DNA of 64,000 nt from Alligator mississippiensis (GCF_030867095.1 NC_081826.1:253684251-253748250), one strand, 5' to 3'. Positions 34,976-47,969 are shown, numbered from the stretch's first letter. The notes: generated by a model from the letters alone, not told the origin. A program made the numbers and translations.

Positions 34976-36889
34976 CAACATACAGCATTCAGTGCGTCTG
35001 TCTAGACTGCTCTGGTTCATGTTTGAGTCCCAAGCCTTGAAGAATGCTTCTGCAGGGGTGTAAAAAAAAAAAATCAATGGAAGAAAATGAAGGTATACAG
35101 GAACCCCGCAAGCACTCAGAGCATCTTGTGTAACTGGTGGGAAGGGCCAGGTCCTACAAGGATAGATCCCTGATCCCATGTGCATTTCTCATTAAAACCA
35201 AATTAATGGGACTCTGCAGCAATTGAAGGTTAGATCTCTGTGGCAAGTTCTTTGTGGCTGGACTACCCCTCTGTGTACTAAAGGAACTACAATTATAGGG
35301 TTCAAAATTAAGTGCTTATGGCAGTTGCAATGACAGGTGAAGAAAATTTCAAAAGGCTGCAAATAAAAGAGGTCTGATCCTGTCCACCTCTGTAAGTTGT
35401 AGCTGCACAGCATCATTTAGCATAAGGCCAGCATACACGACCCTCTGTCTGAAGCTAGCGGACAGCAGATCATATGCATAGGTGTGACATAGAGGTGGGA
35501 AGTGCAGATCACTGCAGGTTGCCAAAGCCTGCCCGCAGCTCTAGTAACAAATGCTGCTATCAGTTGAAAGAATGATACAATCCACCGTGGGGGGAAAAAC
35601 CCTAAATAAGGAATTTAGAATTTCACCTCATTTCTGCTTTCGAAGTGATATCCTAAAATATAGATCCGGTCTTTCAATGACCAAATGCCATTCCTGGAAT
35701 ATTCTGACCACTGCATTTATTGCAATAAAATTATGATAAAATTGTCTTTACAGAAGAATCTGAGGTACGTTGAGTCACATGCAGAACAGAACAAAGACAA
35801 ATATCTACTTCTCCTGCATGCTTCATCAAAGATTTTACGTACACTCTACATAAAGGTAGTGCACCTAACCATTAAAAAGCAATGTTTTTGTAAGCAAGTC
35901 TGGTTTGCAATTTTTTATGCTGTTTGGACCCAAATATTACAAGAGTATTAAAAGTGGTCAGCCGACTCCTTTGATTTCTTCATTTGTTGATAGATATTAT
36001 GCAAGCCTCATGTATTTCAGAAGAGGTAATTTACATAGTCACTAAGCAAATGTTCGTCTTGAAAAGAAAAAAAAAAAAAAGAGAGTCAAGTCCCTTCAGG
36101 CAAGTTTTCCTTAGAAATAACAACATCTGTATGTACAAGACAAGCAGTCAGTAAACTACAGAATATACACATTTTCCACAGATCAGTAAGAAAGGCTGAA
36201 CCAAGGGATCTTATCGTTATTAATGATACTACTACTACAAATACCAGCTACCTGTCACGGCAATATCAGATCTGATAGCCTAGGTAACTTAAGATGAAAC
36301 AATAAACCCCATGCCCTACTTAACAGCTTTGGATTCTGCTGGTCTCAGCTCAGGCAATTAAAAAAACAAATGTTTTCAACTATTTCCACATTAATGATGG
36401 GCCAGACAGAATTTCCTCTTTAAACACTGTGATCTCACATCATTTCTCCAAGGTGGATGAACTACCCACGGGTGTACTGCAACTGCTCTCTTTCTGTTGC
36501 TAATTCTTCAGTGATGCTGAGGTTATTCAGAGCCAAATCCTGCTCATGCTTACATCCCTCCTAGTTTTGCCCTCATTGCACAGGAGCTGCACAAGGTGAG
36601 AATTAGGACATAGTTTCTGTTAAATCTGCCCTTTACAGTTCCCCAACAAGAGATCGAAAGTCAAGGCTAAAGTGACTGTGCAACACCAACACACCGGTGC
36701 CCTGAGGTCCGCCGGACATGGTGCCACAGTTATTATCCGGTCTCCTCTCCAATACTGGACCCAAGGAGGGATCTCTCTCTCTCCCTCTCCTTCCAACATG
36801 CAGAAGGAAGAGCTTACAAAAAAAAAAAAATCATCAATCAACTAACATGACTTAGGTGATCCCCTCCTCCCTCCCCCAGTCACTAGAGA

Positions 36890-37910
36890 AGTAGGAAGAA
36901 GCCACGTTTCGGGGGCACCTCTAGGGAAACAAGCCGCCGAGGCCAGCCAGTCCCGCAGGTGTGCGGGTCTCGCCAGCAGCCCCGGCTTCCCCTGCTCGAG
37001 GGGCGCGATGCTCCGCGCGGGGGATCGCTGGGGCGAGCGCGGAGCAGGCGGCGGCTCAGCTCCGCTCCGCTCCGCTCCGGGGGCGCCCAGAGACACGCGG
37101 CCGATGCAGCCAGGCTGCTGCCGCCGCCGCCGCCGCCGCCGGCCCGCTCGCACCTCTGCCCCCTGCGGGCATCCGCACGTCCCCGCCCGGCCCCGGCCCC
37201 GGCCCCGCAACAGGTCGGCGCGGATCACCTCTCGGCGGCCTGGCGCGGGTCGCACCCTCCGGGCGCCTCACGGGGCGGCGCGGCTCATAGCAGCGGGCTA
37301 GGCTAGGCTGGGCTGCGCTGCGCTGCGCTGGGGAGCGGAGGTGGTGCCGCCGCTGCAGGAGGCGGAGGGAGGGAAGGAGTGAGGGAAGGAGGCGGCTCCG
37401 CAGCTCCGGCCGCCTGCTCTGGCCGGGCCGGCGCGGAAAAGGGGAATATGGGCTGCGGGGGCGGGCACGCAGCGAGGCGGAGTGAGGCCGGGGGAGGGGC
37501 CGCGGGGCACCCTCCCTCCCCTGCCCAGCTCCCAGCCCGCGTGCTCCGCCCGCCTGTGCCCTGTGTCCCGGCCGCGGCGGCGCTGCGCCGGGTGTCCGGC
37601 ACGGACGGCGCGAGCCCGGCTGACAGCGCCTGTGGGACGGAGCTTCCCTCGCGGGCCCGAGCGCCGGGGCAGCCCCCGGGGCCGCTGCTGCTGCCCCAGG
37701 GCCCCTGCAGGCGGGCGGCTTCCCGGAGCGAGGCCTCTCCCCGCCGCGAGCCGGCGCTGCCTGGTTCAAAGCGGCCGGGGCCGGGCTCGCCTGCGCCGAC
37801 ATCCACGGCGCTTCCCTCGGCGAGGCCCGACTGCAGCCGGGGCGCGCGGGCAGCGGTGCAGCCCCGCGGACCTCGGCCCGACTCCAGTTCTTCCCCAGCG
37901 ATGAGGGAAA
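36890..37910 (-). promoter_or_regulatory. ENC1: CpG island, likely ENC1 promoter and first exon
   Basis: A sharply bounded, very GC- and CpG-rich block lies about 4.8 kb upstream of the ENC1 coding exon, the only such island of this size in the window. It has GC boxes (for example near 37181, 37457 and 37541), short tandem CTCCG and CTGCG units (about 37057-37080 and 37305-37332) and a GCC/CGG triplet run (about 37119-37141). No TATA box is evident. ENC1 needs an upstream non-coding exon because its coding exon begins at a splice acceptor, so the island is the natural promoter. Several AG/GT donor-like sites exist on the minus strand (such as CAGAG/GTGCGA near 37150), but none is decisive. 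Long open frames here on both strands are expected from base composition and are not called as genes. Confidence 0.8.
37119..37141 (-). repeat. CGG triplet repeat in the CpG island
   Basis: Seven or so CCG units on the plus strand (CGG on the minus, ENC1-sense strand) sit in the middle of the island. If transcription begins upstream of it on the minus strand the repeat would lie in the ENC1 5'UTR. Short CGG runs are common in vertebrate GC-rich promoters, so no special function is claimed. Confidence 0.8.
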
Positions 37911-38013
37911 AAAGAAGTTATTAGGGAGACGCGTTATAGAAATGCAGACACACAATAATATGTATAACCACACTAAGCAGCTCACTACGTTTAAAACATA
38001 AGCACTGAGGGTG

Positions 38014-38400
38014 GACTAGATCAGTGCTTCTCAAACAAGCTGATGTGGCGGACCGGCAATTTTTTTTCCAGTGGGCCAGGGACCGGTGCCCGGTTCAGCC
38101 GGTGGCAGCAACTGCGTGTAACAGCGCTACACAAATGCGCCACTGGCTGTTTCTTGCTCTTTCCTCACCTCGTGCGACATGACATCGGGTGGAGGGTTGG
38201 AAGGTAGGAGCTGTGGCGCTGTAACATACCAGTGTTATGCTTCTGAAAATATATTTCTTTCTTTCCTGGCAACTCACTGCCGAACCGCAACTGGTGGCTC
38301 ACAGACCGGCACTGGTCCACAGACCACCACTTTGAGAAGCACTGGACTAGACGACCTCCTGAGGTCCCTTCCAGCCCTCCTTTTCTCTGAGTCTATCTGA
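38014..38400 (+). mobile_element. CR1 3' tail split by a hAT MITE
   Basis: GGTGGACTAGAT before 38022 and GACTAGACGACCTCCTGAGG plus TCCCTTCCAGCCCTCC after 38344 join into the standard CR1 3' segment. The tail ends at about 38400 with a degraded TCTGAGTCTATCTGA. The CR1 fragment is very short and lies next to the CpG island. Confidence 0.65.
38022..38344. mobile_element. hAT MITE with 8-bp target duplication, near the ENC1 CpG island
   Basis: The left end CAGTGCTTCTCAAAC and the reverse-complemented right end CAGTGCTTCTCAAAG form inverted repeats. The flanking 8-mers GACTAGAT and GACTAGAC differ at one base. The length is 323 bp. It has no coding capacity and resembles Charlie-type hAT elements, whose ends begin CAGTGGTTCTCAAA. 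Confidence 0.88.
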
Positions 38401-38519
38401 CCTTGCCCAGTCTCCTGTGTCACCCAGCGGCAGAGAGTGGATGCTGAGGGGCAGAATGATGATGACCAGGGTGTTTTTCCTTCTGTTCCTCTAACATGCG
38501 CAGCCTCCAGCATTTCTGA

Positions 38520-38760
38520 TCTCCAACGTTCTCATTCAGAGGCTGTATCCCTAACTCCAGTGCTCAGCAGCTACTGGTGCTTGTGCCTCTTTTCTCCCAG
38601 AATTTGTCCAGTCCCTTTTTGAATCTATTTAAACTGTCAGCTTCCACAACATGTGGCCATGAGCTCCACAGCTTACCTGCAGGCTGTGTGAAAAAGGACT
38701 TCCTTTTGTTAGCTTTACTAGAGACATTCAGTAGCACCGTACAATCTTCCAAACCTAAAT
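38520..38760 (-). mobile_element. CR1/L3-type LINE fragment
   Basis: The minus strand encodes NKRKSFFTQPAGKLWSSWPH and ADSLNRFKKGLDKF, the C-terminal end of CR1/L3 ORF2. The orientation is opposite to the CR1 tail just to its left. Confidence 0.75.
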
Positions 38761-39911
38761 AATGGCGATTAAAACAAATCTAAAATAGTTGCAGGAGGAA
38801 AAGAGTGAGGCGCATTTATTTTATTACATATGAACCAAGCCTTTAGACTGGGCTAAGTAAGACAGAAGTTCAGACAAACTGATGTGAAATATGGGGATAT
38901 GATTTTAAGGTCCTTTACAGGAAGCTCATAATTCTACACAGCAGTTTGGGATATTCGTTCTTTCCTCACAATGGGAAAAAATGCCATCTGAAGTTGTTAT
39001 GATATAAACAGTTCAATAGCTGATTCACTAATACTTGGTTTATTTTTATGAATGTTTCTGGATTCAAAATACCTCAAAGAATGCAGATGTGTGCACAGTC
39101 AGCGCACAGTAGAAGCATATCCAGCATGCTAAGAAGCCTACGGGCATGCATAAGCACTTAGAAAATGGTGCAATGGTAAGCAGATGAAAGAGTAATTTGT
39201 TACCTAGGTTTTTTTACAAGATCATTGGATTATGAAATTAAGCACCCCAGATGGAGAGATTTTAAGATATTGCACATCTGTACCTAATAAAACAGGTTTA
39301 AACCTTGTTCAGGTGTGTGAAACTCATGGGGGATTAGCAGCCTCTTGAAAAGAGTTTTGTAGCACAGAAACCAAGGGCCTGATCTAATGCCGACTGAAGT
39401 CAAAAGAAAGTCTCCCATCAACTTCAGTGGGTTTTGGATTGGACCTTAGATTTGTAACCTTGCTGGCACGTGGAACTAAGTAACTTACAAATTTTAGGGA
39501 AGTGAGTGATGAGTATGAATTATTTTCCCTGTCTTAATACTGTTCCCATTATTTTTTCCTCCTCCTGCTCCTTCATGCAATCCAACAAAATCTGCACAGA
39601 TTTAACCATAATCTCAATACCACTGGAACAAATCCCTTTATGAATTTTCCTCAAGAATTACCTGCAAGAAAAGTTGCTCCATATAATTTCACACAACTGC
39701 GAAAATGAACCATCATTTACTGTAGTCCCCCACCCTCTTGTCCCATCCCAGCAGATTCATGTAACTGAACAAAACAAACTAGGGATTTGTTTCTGGAAAC
39801 CTATGCTTATTGCTCACCAGGAGTAATGCCATGCATGTAAAACAGTACTGCTTTTCAAATACCACATCTGGGTCTTGTATGAAACCAGTTGTTGTCTGTA
39901 CTGGTACAGTA
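38761..39911. other. Intergenic, no gene seen
   Basis: This is unique AT-rich sequence. A short hairpin-type repeat lies at about 39375-39450 (GACTGAAGTC...CAACTTCAGTGGGTTTTGGA), one of several related copies. Confidence 0.5.
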
Positions 39912-40129
39912 CAGTCGCATCATATTCGCATTTAACGTGCGCAAATTCAACTATACGTGGGGTGGGGGGGGTGGGGCTTGAGTGTGCGGCGGCGGCGGGA
40001 GGTTTTGGAGGCAGAGGCAGTCACCGCTAGTCAAATCACTATTAGGTAATATGTGATTTGACTATACGCGATTTTCACCTTATGCGCTGAGTTCAGAACC
40101 TAGCCCCTGCATAAGATGTGACATGTCTG
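39912..40129. mobile_element. Tigger-like MITE
   Basis: It is flanked by TA on both sides (39910-39911 and 40130-40131). The left end CAGTCGCATCATATTCGCAT and the reverse-complemented right end CAGACATGTCACATCTTATG are imperfect inverted repeats, with CGC-rich TTATGCGCTG-type subterminal segments as in Tigger MITEs. It is 218 bp with a GGCGGCGGCGG stretch inside. Confidence 0.6.
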
Positions 40130-40349
40130 TATATACATAATACTTAATACAATTTATTTAACTGACCTTGTGTGTTCTTTGCAATATATGTATTTTATTC
40201 ACCTATTACATCAGCTTGAATACTTCACAGTGTGACTAGAGAAGTGTTACTGTCCGATTTCATAACATGGAAAAATAGGTGAGGTGCTGTTAATTCTTGC
40301 CTCCATAAAACGAGGGATGTTTTTAAGCTAACAAGGAGAGTGCTTACAG

Positions 40350-40440
40350 CACCAAGAAGAAGGGCATTTTGTGCCCAAAAGCTTGTATAACATCTCTCCC
40401 AGCTATTGGTCAAATAAAAGATAGTGTCATACAAATCTTG
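40350..40440 (+). repeat. Penelope-like repeat tail
   Basis: GAAGGGCATTTTGTGCCCAA followed by AAGCTTGT, then GCTATTGGTCAAATAAAAGA, is colinear with the copy at 13010. The stem (GGGCA/TGCCC) is perfect, while the CTGACGA part is eroded. Confidence 0.5.
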
Positions 40441-43400
40441 CTACTAACAATGCATGGCAGAAGTATTTGAACATCTCCGGTACTGTGCTCATAGGAATTG
40501 CTACTCAGGCCTCAAGCAAAACACGATAGTTCCTGCTTCTCTACATGGGGGTTAAAACCATATTAGTAGAACTTGTTTTAAACAAAGTTTAAAAACAGAT
40601 ATAAAGTAACAAGTAATGAGCCTGACCAGCATGGAGGCAGCATTTAATGACTGAGGCAGCATTTAATAATTTACATATTTCTGAACCGGTTAGTAATGTG
40701 GCCTTTTGCCCAGTTTATTCTGGCTAAGCAAACAAATTAAGGAACCACACTTAAACATGTTTCCAGGGAGGCCAGTTTGTGAATGGATCTAGATGTATTC
40801 TGATCATAAGAGTACTAGAAAGGTGACCTAACCATGTTTACTGGACTAGTTTCTAGGTAACTGGGAACTTTGAAGGAGCATTGCTAAATATCATAATTTT
40901 ATCACATACCTGAAGATATTTCTTTAGCTTCTGGAATCCTGTGAATGTGAAACTTAACTTTTGTTGGAAAAAATAGTAAGGAAAGCATGGAAGTATGAGA
41001 CCCATTGCACATTAGGCTCAAAAATCAGAAGATACATTTTAAAATCCAAATTAATTATATTTTAGTCTCAGGATTTGGGTCTGGCAGTATTGTCTTTGCT
41101 TATCCTCAGTTCAAAGCTAGTTTATACACAGAAGTCACACCATTTTAAATTGGTTTACCTTCACAGTTTTGGTTAAATTGGTGACAGCAGTACTATGCTT
41201 AATGTTTAGATGCAGTATTGAGCCTATGGTCACTACAGTAAGTAGCAACCTTTGCATTAGGCCTTCACCTACACACAAAAATTTTGCTAGTGTTGACAAA
41301 ATATCCATCCCTGGCAGTTATGACAGCAAAAAATCCTTCTGATGGTAAAAGTTACTTCAGTCTGGAAGGTGGAATAAGCTAAACATTTTTACTGGTATAA
41401 ACTGAATCTGTACTAGCAGAATTTAGAAATATCCTAGCACATGTTTTGAGTGCAAACAAGGCATATATGCCTGCAGCACAGGCTGAAATCTCATTCTTAA
41501 TACTATTAAACAGCTGTGTCTTGGGCTTTTGCCTTGTCAGCCTCTTTTAACAACATTATTTTGTTAGACTGATAAATAAACAGCATGGGGTTAAATGTAT
41601 TAGTGTAATTTATCTTCATTCCTTCCTAATTTACACTTTGAATTAATTCATTAGAATGATCTAATTAAAACTCTACAACGGTAGTACTGGTGCCACAGGG
41701 ATATAAGGCCAGGCACACCCCTCAGTGACCCATGCCTGTTTTTCTTACCAATTTACTTTTACCCATTTCTCCAATCTGTCCCTGACACATGGACCAGATT
41801 CAATGTAGTTTCATTTGTTACAGTACTTTTTTGTTCAATTGCAGAGATGTTTGGAAGAGAACAAGTGTTACCAATTGTCCATTTAATGGTAAAAGATGGA
41901 AGGAATCCTCCTCCCCCCCCCCCCCCCCCCCCCCGGCCCTTTATTTCAAAGCTACATTTTAGTTTTTCTTCAAAGGATTATAATCGGTTACAATTTCCCT
42001 TAGATATCCCTCTTGAATAGCTTTGAAATGCAGACTGAAAAAAAGAATCTGCTTCAGATTAAAATCTGAGAGTACAGTGGGACAAATTTGGCTGCTTGCA
42101 ATGTTGAGAAAACTCCTAAACCCAGAGCGTTGCACCAATTTACTCAAGAGACGTGAAGCCTGAGTCTCTGGTCCTTTGCAGAAGTATAGATTGTCAGTAC
42201 CACCACTGTTGTCAATGGAGACATACAAGTGTGTTGCTAGTGCAAAGGGCAGATGACAATTTCTATACTAAACTGAATATTATAGCAAAGAGGCAAGTTT
42301 GGCTTCTTTCAAATAGGGGCTGCAAATGAGAGAGACAGCAGCAGCAGCAGCATGAACCAAGTGCCTCTGGAACCTGGGCACTGGCACACTGCCCCCTGCA
42401 CCACGCCACATACAGATGTTCACCCCCTCCTCCTGCAATGCTGCACAGCGCTACATGTGCATGCATCACTGTGCTCCATGGAATCCTGCTACACATGATA
42501 CTCCCCCTGCATAGGGCCATGAACTCAGGCCCTCAGCTTCCCAAGCTGTGGGCCATGCTGCCATGTCCCACTTTGCCCCAAGGGTGGGGTCAGAAAGCAG
42601 AGGAAAGCAGAAGAAAGGGAAGGCTTGAGTCCTAATGGTACCCCAGGAGAGGCAGCAGCATTTTCTTCTTGTTTCAAGTCACTTTTATAAAAGCACAAAT
42701 TCTTCTTTGCAATGAAAAGCCTCCATGTTCTAACAGAAACTTGAGATAAGCAGTCAGCCCCATGCCATCTTCTAGCACTTCACAGACCTCAAGCCACTAA
42801 TTTGGGGCTTTCTCAGTGGCCTACAGACCATAGTCTCGGATCCCCTGATATACCCTCACCTTGTAGAGTGGGATTTACTCAATATTAATCATCTAAGTGT
42901 TTAATCTAGTCTTTTCCTGAAAATTAGCAATTCAGTGAAAGAATGGAATGAGTAATCAGCAAGGGTCATTGAGTACTGAGATATTTGTTTATCCTCACAT
43001 TCTCTGATATTAGCACCTATGTGAGTTCCCAGAATGCACTTGTGCTCAGTGTGAGTACAAAATTCACATTTGAATAAACAAAGAAAGACTGTACATAAGA
43101 ACCAGCCCATACAATTATTCACAGGGTGTACATTTTTGCACATGAAATGGGAATACTTCTACTTTTTGTGGGTGGGCACCTGCAGTGCTAATATCTGAAA
43201 ATATGCCTCAACATTTTTGTTTGTTTTCATTTTGAGACATTGTGCTCTTTGACATTTTAAAATAAACTTTATCTTTTCTATGCCATGTCCCCTCAAATAG
43301 GCAAGGGTCTGATTCTGAACCCGCTGACTTCATTGCATAGTTTCTGCAGAGACTACATGAACAGGGTAGGAGGCAAAGGAATTGAAAGACTTTGACCAAA

Positions 43401-45640
43401 ATGCATGTCCAGGACAGTGTCAGGCTTATTCAGGCTGATAAGAAACAGAAAGAGAGATCATTATTATTGTTCCTAAATTTGAATCCTTCAGAGGAAGGGG
43501 GATGCTCTCCAAATAGTATGAGACTATGGAGAATGCATGTACATGCCCACATGCATGTCTTTGCCACCACATCTTAAATGCTCTTGTGGCCTGTGGTGGC
43601 TAAACTGAATTGAATGCAGTTATGCTTACATTTCAACTGTAGTGCAGAGATAGCTCAGAGAGATAGGCAGACTCCAGACACAGAATTTCCTGAATTTTAT
43701 AGATACAAGGTTAACCCATAGCCTTATTTTAAGATAGCTTATTTGTCTAAAAGTAGCTTCATTTTACTGCTGAACTCTTCACCAGGTATATCTGGAAAAG
43801 CGTTAATTCTGAGGCCATGGTGAATTCTGAGTATCCTTAAGTGACTTTTCAACAAATGGATCATTTTTAAAGCTCCTGCCAGAATCTGAAAGGGTTAAAA
43901 TGGAGTCTCAGTTATCACTTTATACTCTGTGAAGTTTGATAATTAGATTGGGTAAATCAGCCTGATTCTGTGGCATTTTACAAGAATTCAAACTGTCATA
44001 TGGAGAAAGTATTTCTGAGATTCAGATCCAACTTCTGAATTCACTGGTTAGAACAGAACTTAAATACAGAAATCATTTCCCAGTTATTCTCATGTGTAAG
44101 TAAAATTGCTTCAATAATTTCATCAAGCCATGCCCGTTTAACAATGATAATTTAGAAGAACATGTTTACTCATTATAAAAAAAGAATTTATGTACTTCCT
44201 CAAAGCATTTATGTGAGTCTTTACTGTTCTTGTATATAAAAAAAACTATTGAATTGTATTCTGCCATACAGCTTACACAGTATACAAACATTTATGGGCA
44301 CTTTGTGAGGTTCAGTCTTTCATTAATACCAGTTGCAGTTTTTGTTTAGAGTAAGCCTTAGTTGAAAGATGAATTCATGGTTTCTGTAATGCTGCTTCAG
44401 TTGCTATTGGGATGTATAACTAACTCTTAAAACAACTTACAGTTGAAGAAAGTTCACTTTATTTTTGGGTAACTGCTCTGAAACCATGGAAGGTTCTTCT
44501 GCATTGGGGGAAAAAGAGAAAAAAAACCCCAAAGGTGGTCAGTCAGTTAGATTCCAAAACAGCACATTATCTATCTACTTTAAATACTAATTTAGATAAG
44601 TTAGTCAAGTCTAAGCTTCCAGCTGTGTTACAGGTTTTCCCATGTTTAAGCATAGTGCTTAAATGTGGTAATACCTATAGTACAGGCAGCATTTTAAATA
44701 GTTTTGGCAATAAGATCTGCAGGATATTTATTCTGATTATTGATTTGTATCTGCAAATTCTGGTCTTTTTATGGTTACTGGATTTTAATGAAATTAAATA
44801 TCCAGTCATTTTGGGAAACAGTAAAAACGATGTCTTATTTGACCTGTATATTTTCTGGCAATTTTCCAAACCTCCAGAACATGCCCAAGCATGCCCACAC
44901 TTGAAGAAGAAACCACTGTGGCATGTAAATGTATATGTACCTTGGCTAATGAAAGGACTCAGAGTAGCTGGGAAATGCACACAATAATTTGTGTCCTTCT
45001 GGATATATGGGAATGGTGATGCTTACATTCAATTATAAAGCATCTGAAATAGGAAGAGAGAACACAAGTGAATTGATTACTTGGGTTTCCTTAAAATATA
45101 TATATACTTACTCCTTTTCTCATCCCAAATTATGTTATTTACATGCTTGACAGGTACTATATAAGGGGCACTTAACTGAACAGTTTTATAATGAAAACTT
45201 GCAAATGTATCCACACTAGCCTCTTTAAGGGCATATTGTAATACAAGATGCACCATTCTGAATAGAGAAGTACACACAGAATTATCCTGAACTTGACATA
45301 TGTGAATTTGTAGTATTTATTGCAATTTGCACTAATGTCCTATATAATATTTAAATGAAACATGGTATATTTTTCATCTGATACATTAAAATTGATTTCA
45401 TCTATACACAAAAACATTATAATTGCACACCTACCAGATTTTCATGCAAATGAAAATTTACAAAACAGAATCCTGGTATGAGAGTGTCTTCTTCATAAAA
45501 GTTCAAATAATCTGGATAAGACTTTGGTTTCTCTTTTGTTCAGCTACATTTTGACTCTTTGTTGGGAGTCAGTGAGGTTCCAGTATTAACATTATCAGCA
45601 TGATGTTGAGAAACATCTATCATGCAGTAATTATAACAAT
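40441..45640. other. Intergenic, no gene seen
   Basis: The sequence is mainly unique and AT-rich. Points of note are a TAAT-rich patch at about 41560-41680, the C run at 41913 and a short CAG run at 42336-42353. No coding exon, RNA gene or recognisable element of size was found. Confidence 0.5.
41913..41934 (+). repeat. Poly-C tract
   Basis: This is an uninterrupted run of about 22 C residues, followed by GG. Confidence 0.9.
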
Positions 45641-45679
45641 TCTGTATTATTACAGAGAAGGGAATGCACAGCACTGTCC

Positions 45680-45830
45680 ATACCTAATTCATTTTACAGA
45701 TGAACAAACAAAGGCACAAAAAGATCAAGTATATTGCTTCAAGTCACAGGAAGTCTTCAGAGGAGCTGAAACAGACCATAGGACTCTTAGCTCCCACTTT
45801 TACATGCTAACTACAATTCCATTTTGCAGT
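45680..45830 (-). repeat. MIR-type SINE, antisense
   Basis: The plus strand reads CATTTTACAGATGAACAAAC, AAAGGCACAAAAAGATCAAG, TCACAGGAAGTC and ATAGGACTCTTAGCTCCCAC, the reverse complement of the MIR body. Confidence 0.65.
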
Positions 45831-46934
45831 TATCATCTAGCCCAGCCTACTAGATGGGGCAAAATAAGTACAGTAAAGTTTGATGAAAGTATGAAATGTC
45901 AAAGAAAATGCATATAAAGCTTATCCTGATCCCACTGACTTCACTGGGAAGAAGATCAGACCAAAATAAAAAACAAACCAAGAAAAGAAAAATTAGACAG
46001 AAATGGGGTTCAGAACTCTCTTTTATTAATAATAGGGTGTCTTATATATTGAGATGTATACACACACACATGCACATATAATGAAACTAAGAAAAAGGGT
46101 TGCTCTATTGTTGTTTTGGGCCTGACTGTTAAAGATCCACATTGGGAAGGAGAGACTTGTATTTACTTAACTGTTTTAAGCAGAGTTATATTTTGCTAAT
46201 CATCATCTGAAGTCATTATGTGCAGTTCTAAGAATGTGCATAATGCCTGACATATATTTTAATTTTTTGATGTTAATGCACCTCAAGGTAATAGGCAGAC
46301 TATGGAAATGCAAATAATACACAACATGCAGATGTATTAAACAAAATATTCCAAATGTGAAGCTAGAAAACCCATGGAGTTTTGTCCCTAGCATTCTGAA
46401 GGAAATTTAACGGAAGGTTAACGTTTAAACACCTTTTCAGAAGTCAGGTTTTTTCCCTTTTGTATCTCAACAGATACCTCCCAACTAGTATTTGAATGAG
46501 GGAAAAAAGAGATTACCTAGGCCCTAGGAAGTTGAATGAATGAACAGACAAAATACATATTCTGCCTGCTAGACAGAAGTGCTGGAGAGAGTCAATTGTG
46601 GCAATCAGAAAACCCTATGTGACAGTCTCATAGCCATCTTTCTTGTAGCACTGCTGCAGAAAATACCTAAAACAGTATTTTTATGTTTTTGGGTGAAACA
46701 AGAGTGCCCTCTCGTGGTTTCAGTTTGAAGACTAAAGCAAATAATAAAGTAAAAATTCCAGGGAAGGAATTCTACCTGATCAACACATCTAAGAGCTATT
46801 CAGCACAGCTCACAAAGATACTCGCATGGACCCAGAGGGACAGCCTTCCATCTTCAGCTCCTTCTATGCAAAAATGAAGTTTATTTCCTACCTATGGGGA
46901 CTTTTTACCATCTTGTACCATCTACACTTTTCCC

Positions 46935-47035
46935 AGAGCCTGACAAAGGGACTTTGATCCTGAAAGCTTGCAGAAAAGGACAATTTTCTTGCCATTTTCC
47001 AGTTGGTCTAATAAAAGGTATCATTTTGGAACCAA
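46935..47035 (+). repeat. Penelope-like repeat tail
   Basis: CCTGACAAAGGGACTTTGAT then CCTGAAAGCTTGCAG is followed by CCAGTTGGTCTAATAAAAGG. The core has CTGACAA in place of CTGACGA and retains GAAAGC. Confidence 0.55.
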
Positions 47036-47969
47036 GAGTTCTAGTTTTTTGCATGAAGTAAAAATAAAGCTTTCAAAAATGATCAAAGAAAACATCACCC
47101 AAGATTATGAGACTTTATCAAAATCATTGTTTCTCCAGTCACTTATCATGAACAAACATTAAGTATATTAAAGATACAGTGTGGAATCCTGGCTCCATTG
47201 CAGTTAATGGGAGTTTTGCCATAGACTTTAATAGAGCTCTGGTCTCACCCACAGCATTAATACAACAGCATGCAAGGAGGTATGTTTAATGAATCAGAAA
47301 AAAAAAATTACATTATTGAGGTTCAATATTATATAACTTGTGCCTCACCCTCTCTCTTCAATATCTTTCTCTCTGACCCTCCTGCTCATTTTTAAATAAC
47401 AAGTTCCTTATTCATAATGCACCCAAAACACTGCTTCTCTCTACTTCTTTCTTGCCCTGGTCCTGCCTTTCCTCTTTCTAGTGTTTCCCTGTCTCTGGTC
47501 ATTGCAGGTTGGCACAGCTAGATAGAGCACATTGCAACCAATAATAAAACATATTTCTCTAAAACAGTTCCCCCTAGTTTTGCAATTATTCTGTCCAATA
47601 ATGTAAGAGGAACTGCAGAGAGCTGGGCCTGTCAATTCCAAAGCTCATATACACTAAGCCACACCCTAATAATGGGACTGCAATGGGTTTCACAGGTGTG
47701 ACAGAAAGCAGAATTTAGCACCACACCTTACATACGATCCAGTCTTTCTGCCATGGCTTACATTAGTAGTTACCACACTCATGGAAGAAGCTATAGAGAA
47801 ACAAGACTGATCAGTCAACACTTGCAAGTTATAGTTTGCCTACACCAATCCAATTTGAGGCAAGTTATTAACCCATATTTCCTGAAACATGTTTTTTTTC
47901 TGATCATTAAGATGAAACATCCAGCTCTTATGAAATAAATGGTACTTTTGCCATGGAATGATTTGCATG

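Larger units (their letters stand above)
32074..36889 (-). other. Inferred first intron of ENC1
   Basis: The region lies between the coding-exon acceptor and the CpG island. It contains a hAT-like repeat (about 32943-33222), two Penelope-like repeat copies (34134-34235 and 34870-34975), a short CAATGGGAGT-type hairpin repeat (about 34355-34430) and short A tracts (36067-36081). The remainder is unique. No coding exon is supported. A further non-coding 5'UTR exon could be hidden here. Confidence 0.6.

Noticed and set aside
37056..37985. 309-codon open frame on the minus strand in the CpG island, with overlapping frames on both strands
   Set aside because: The composition is arginine/alanine/proline-rich as expected from GC-rich DNA, with no domain, and it overlaps the presumed ENC1 promoter and 5'UTR.
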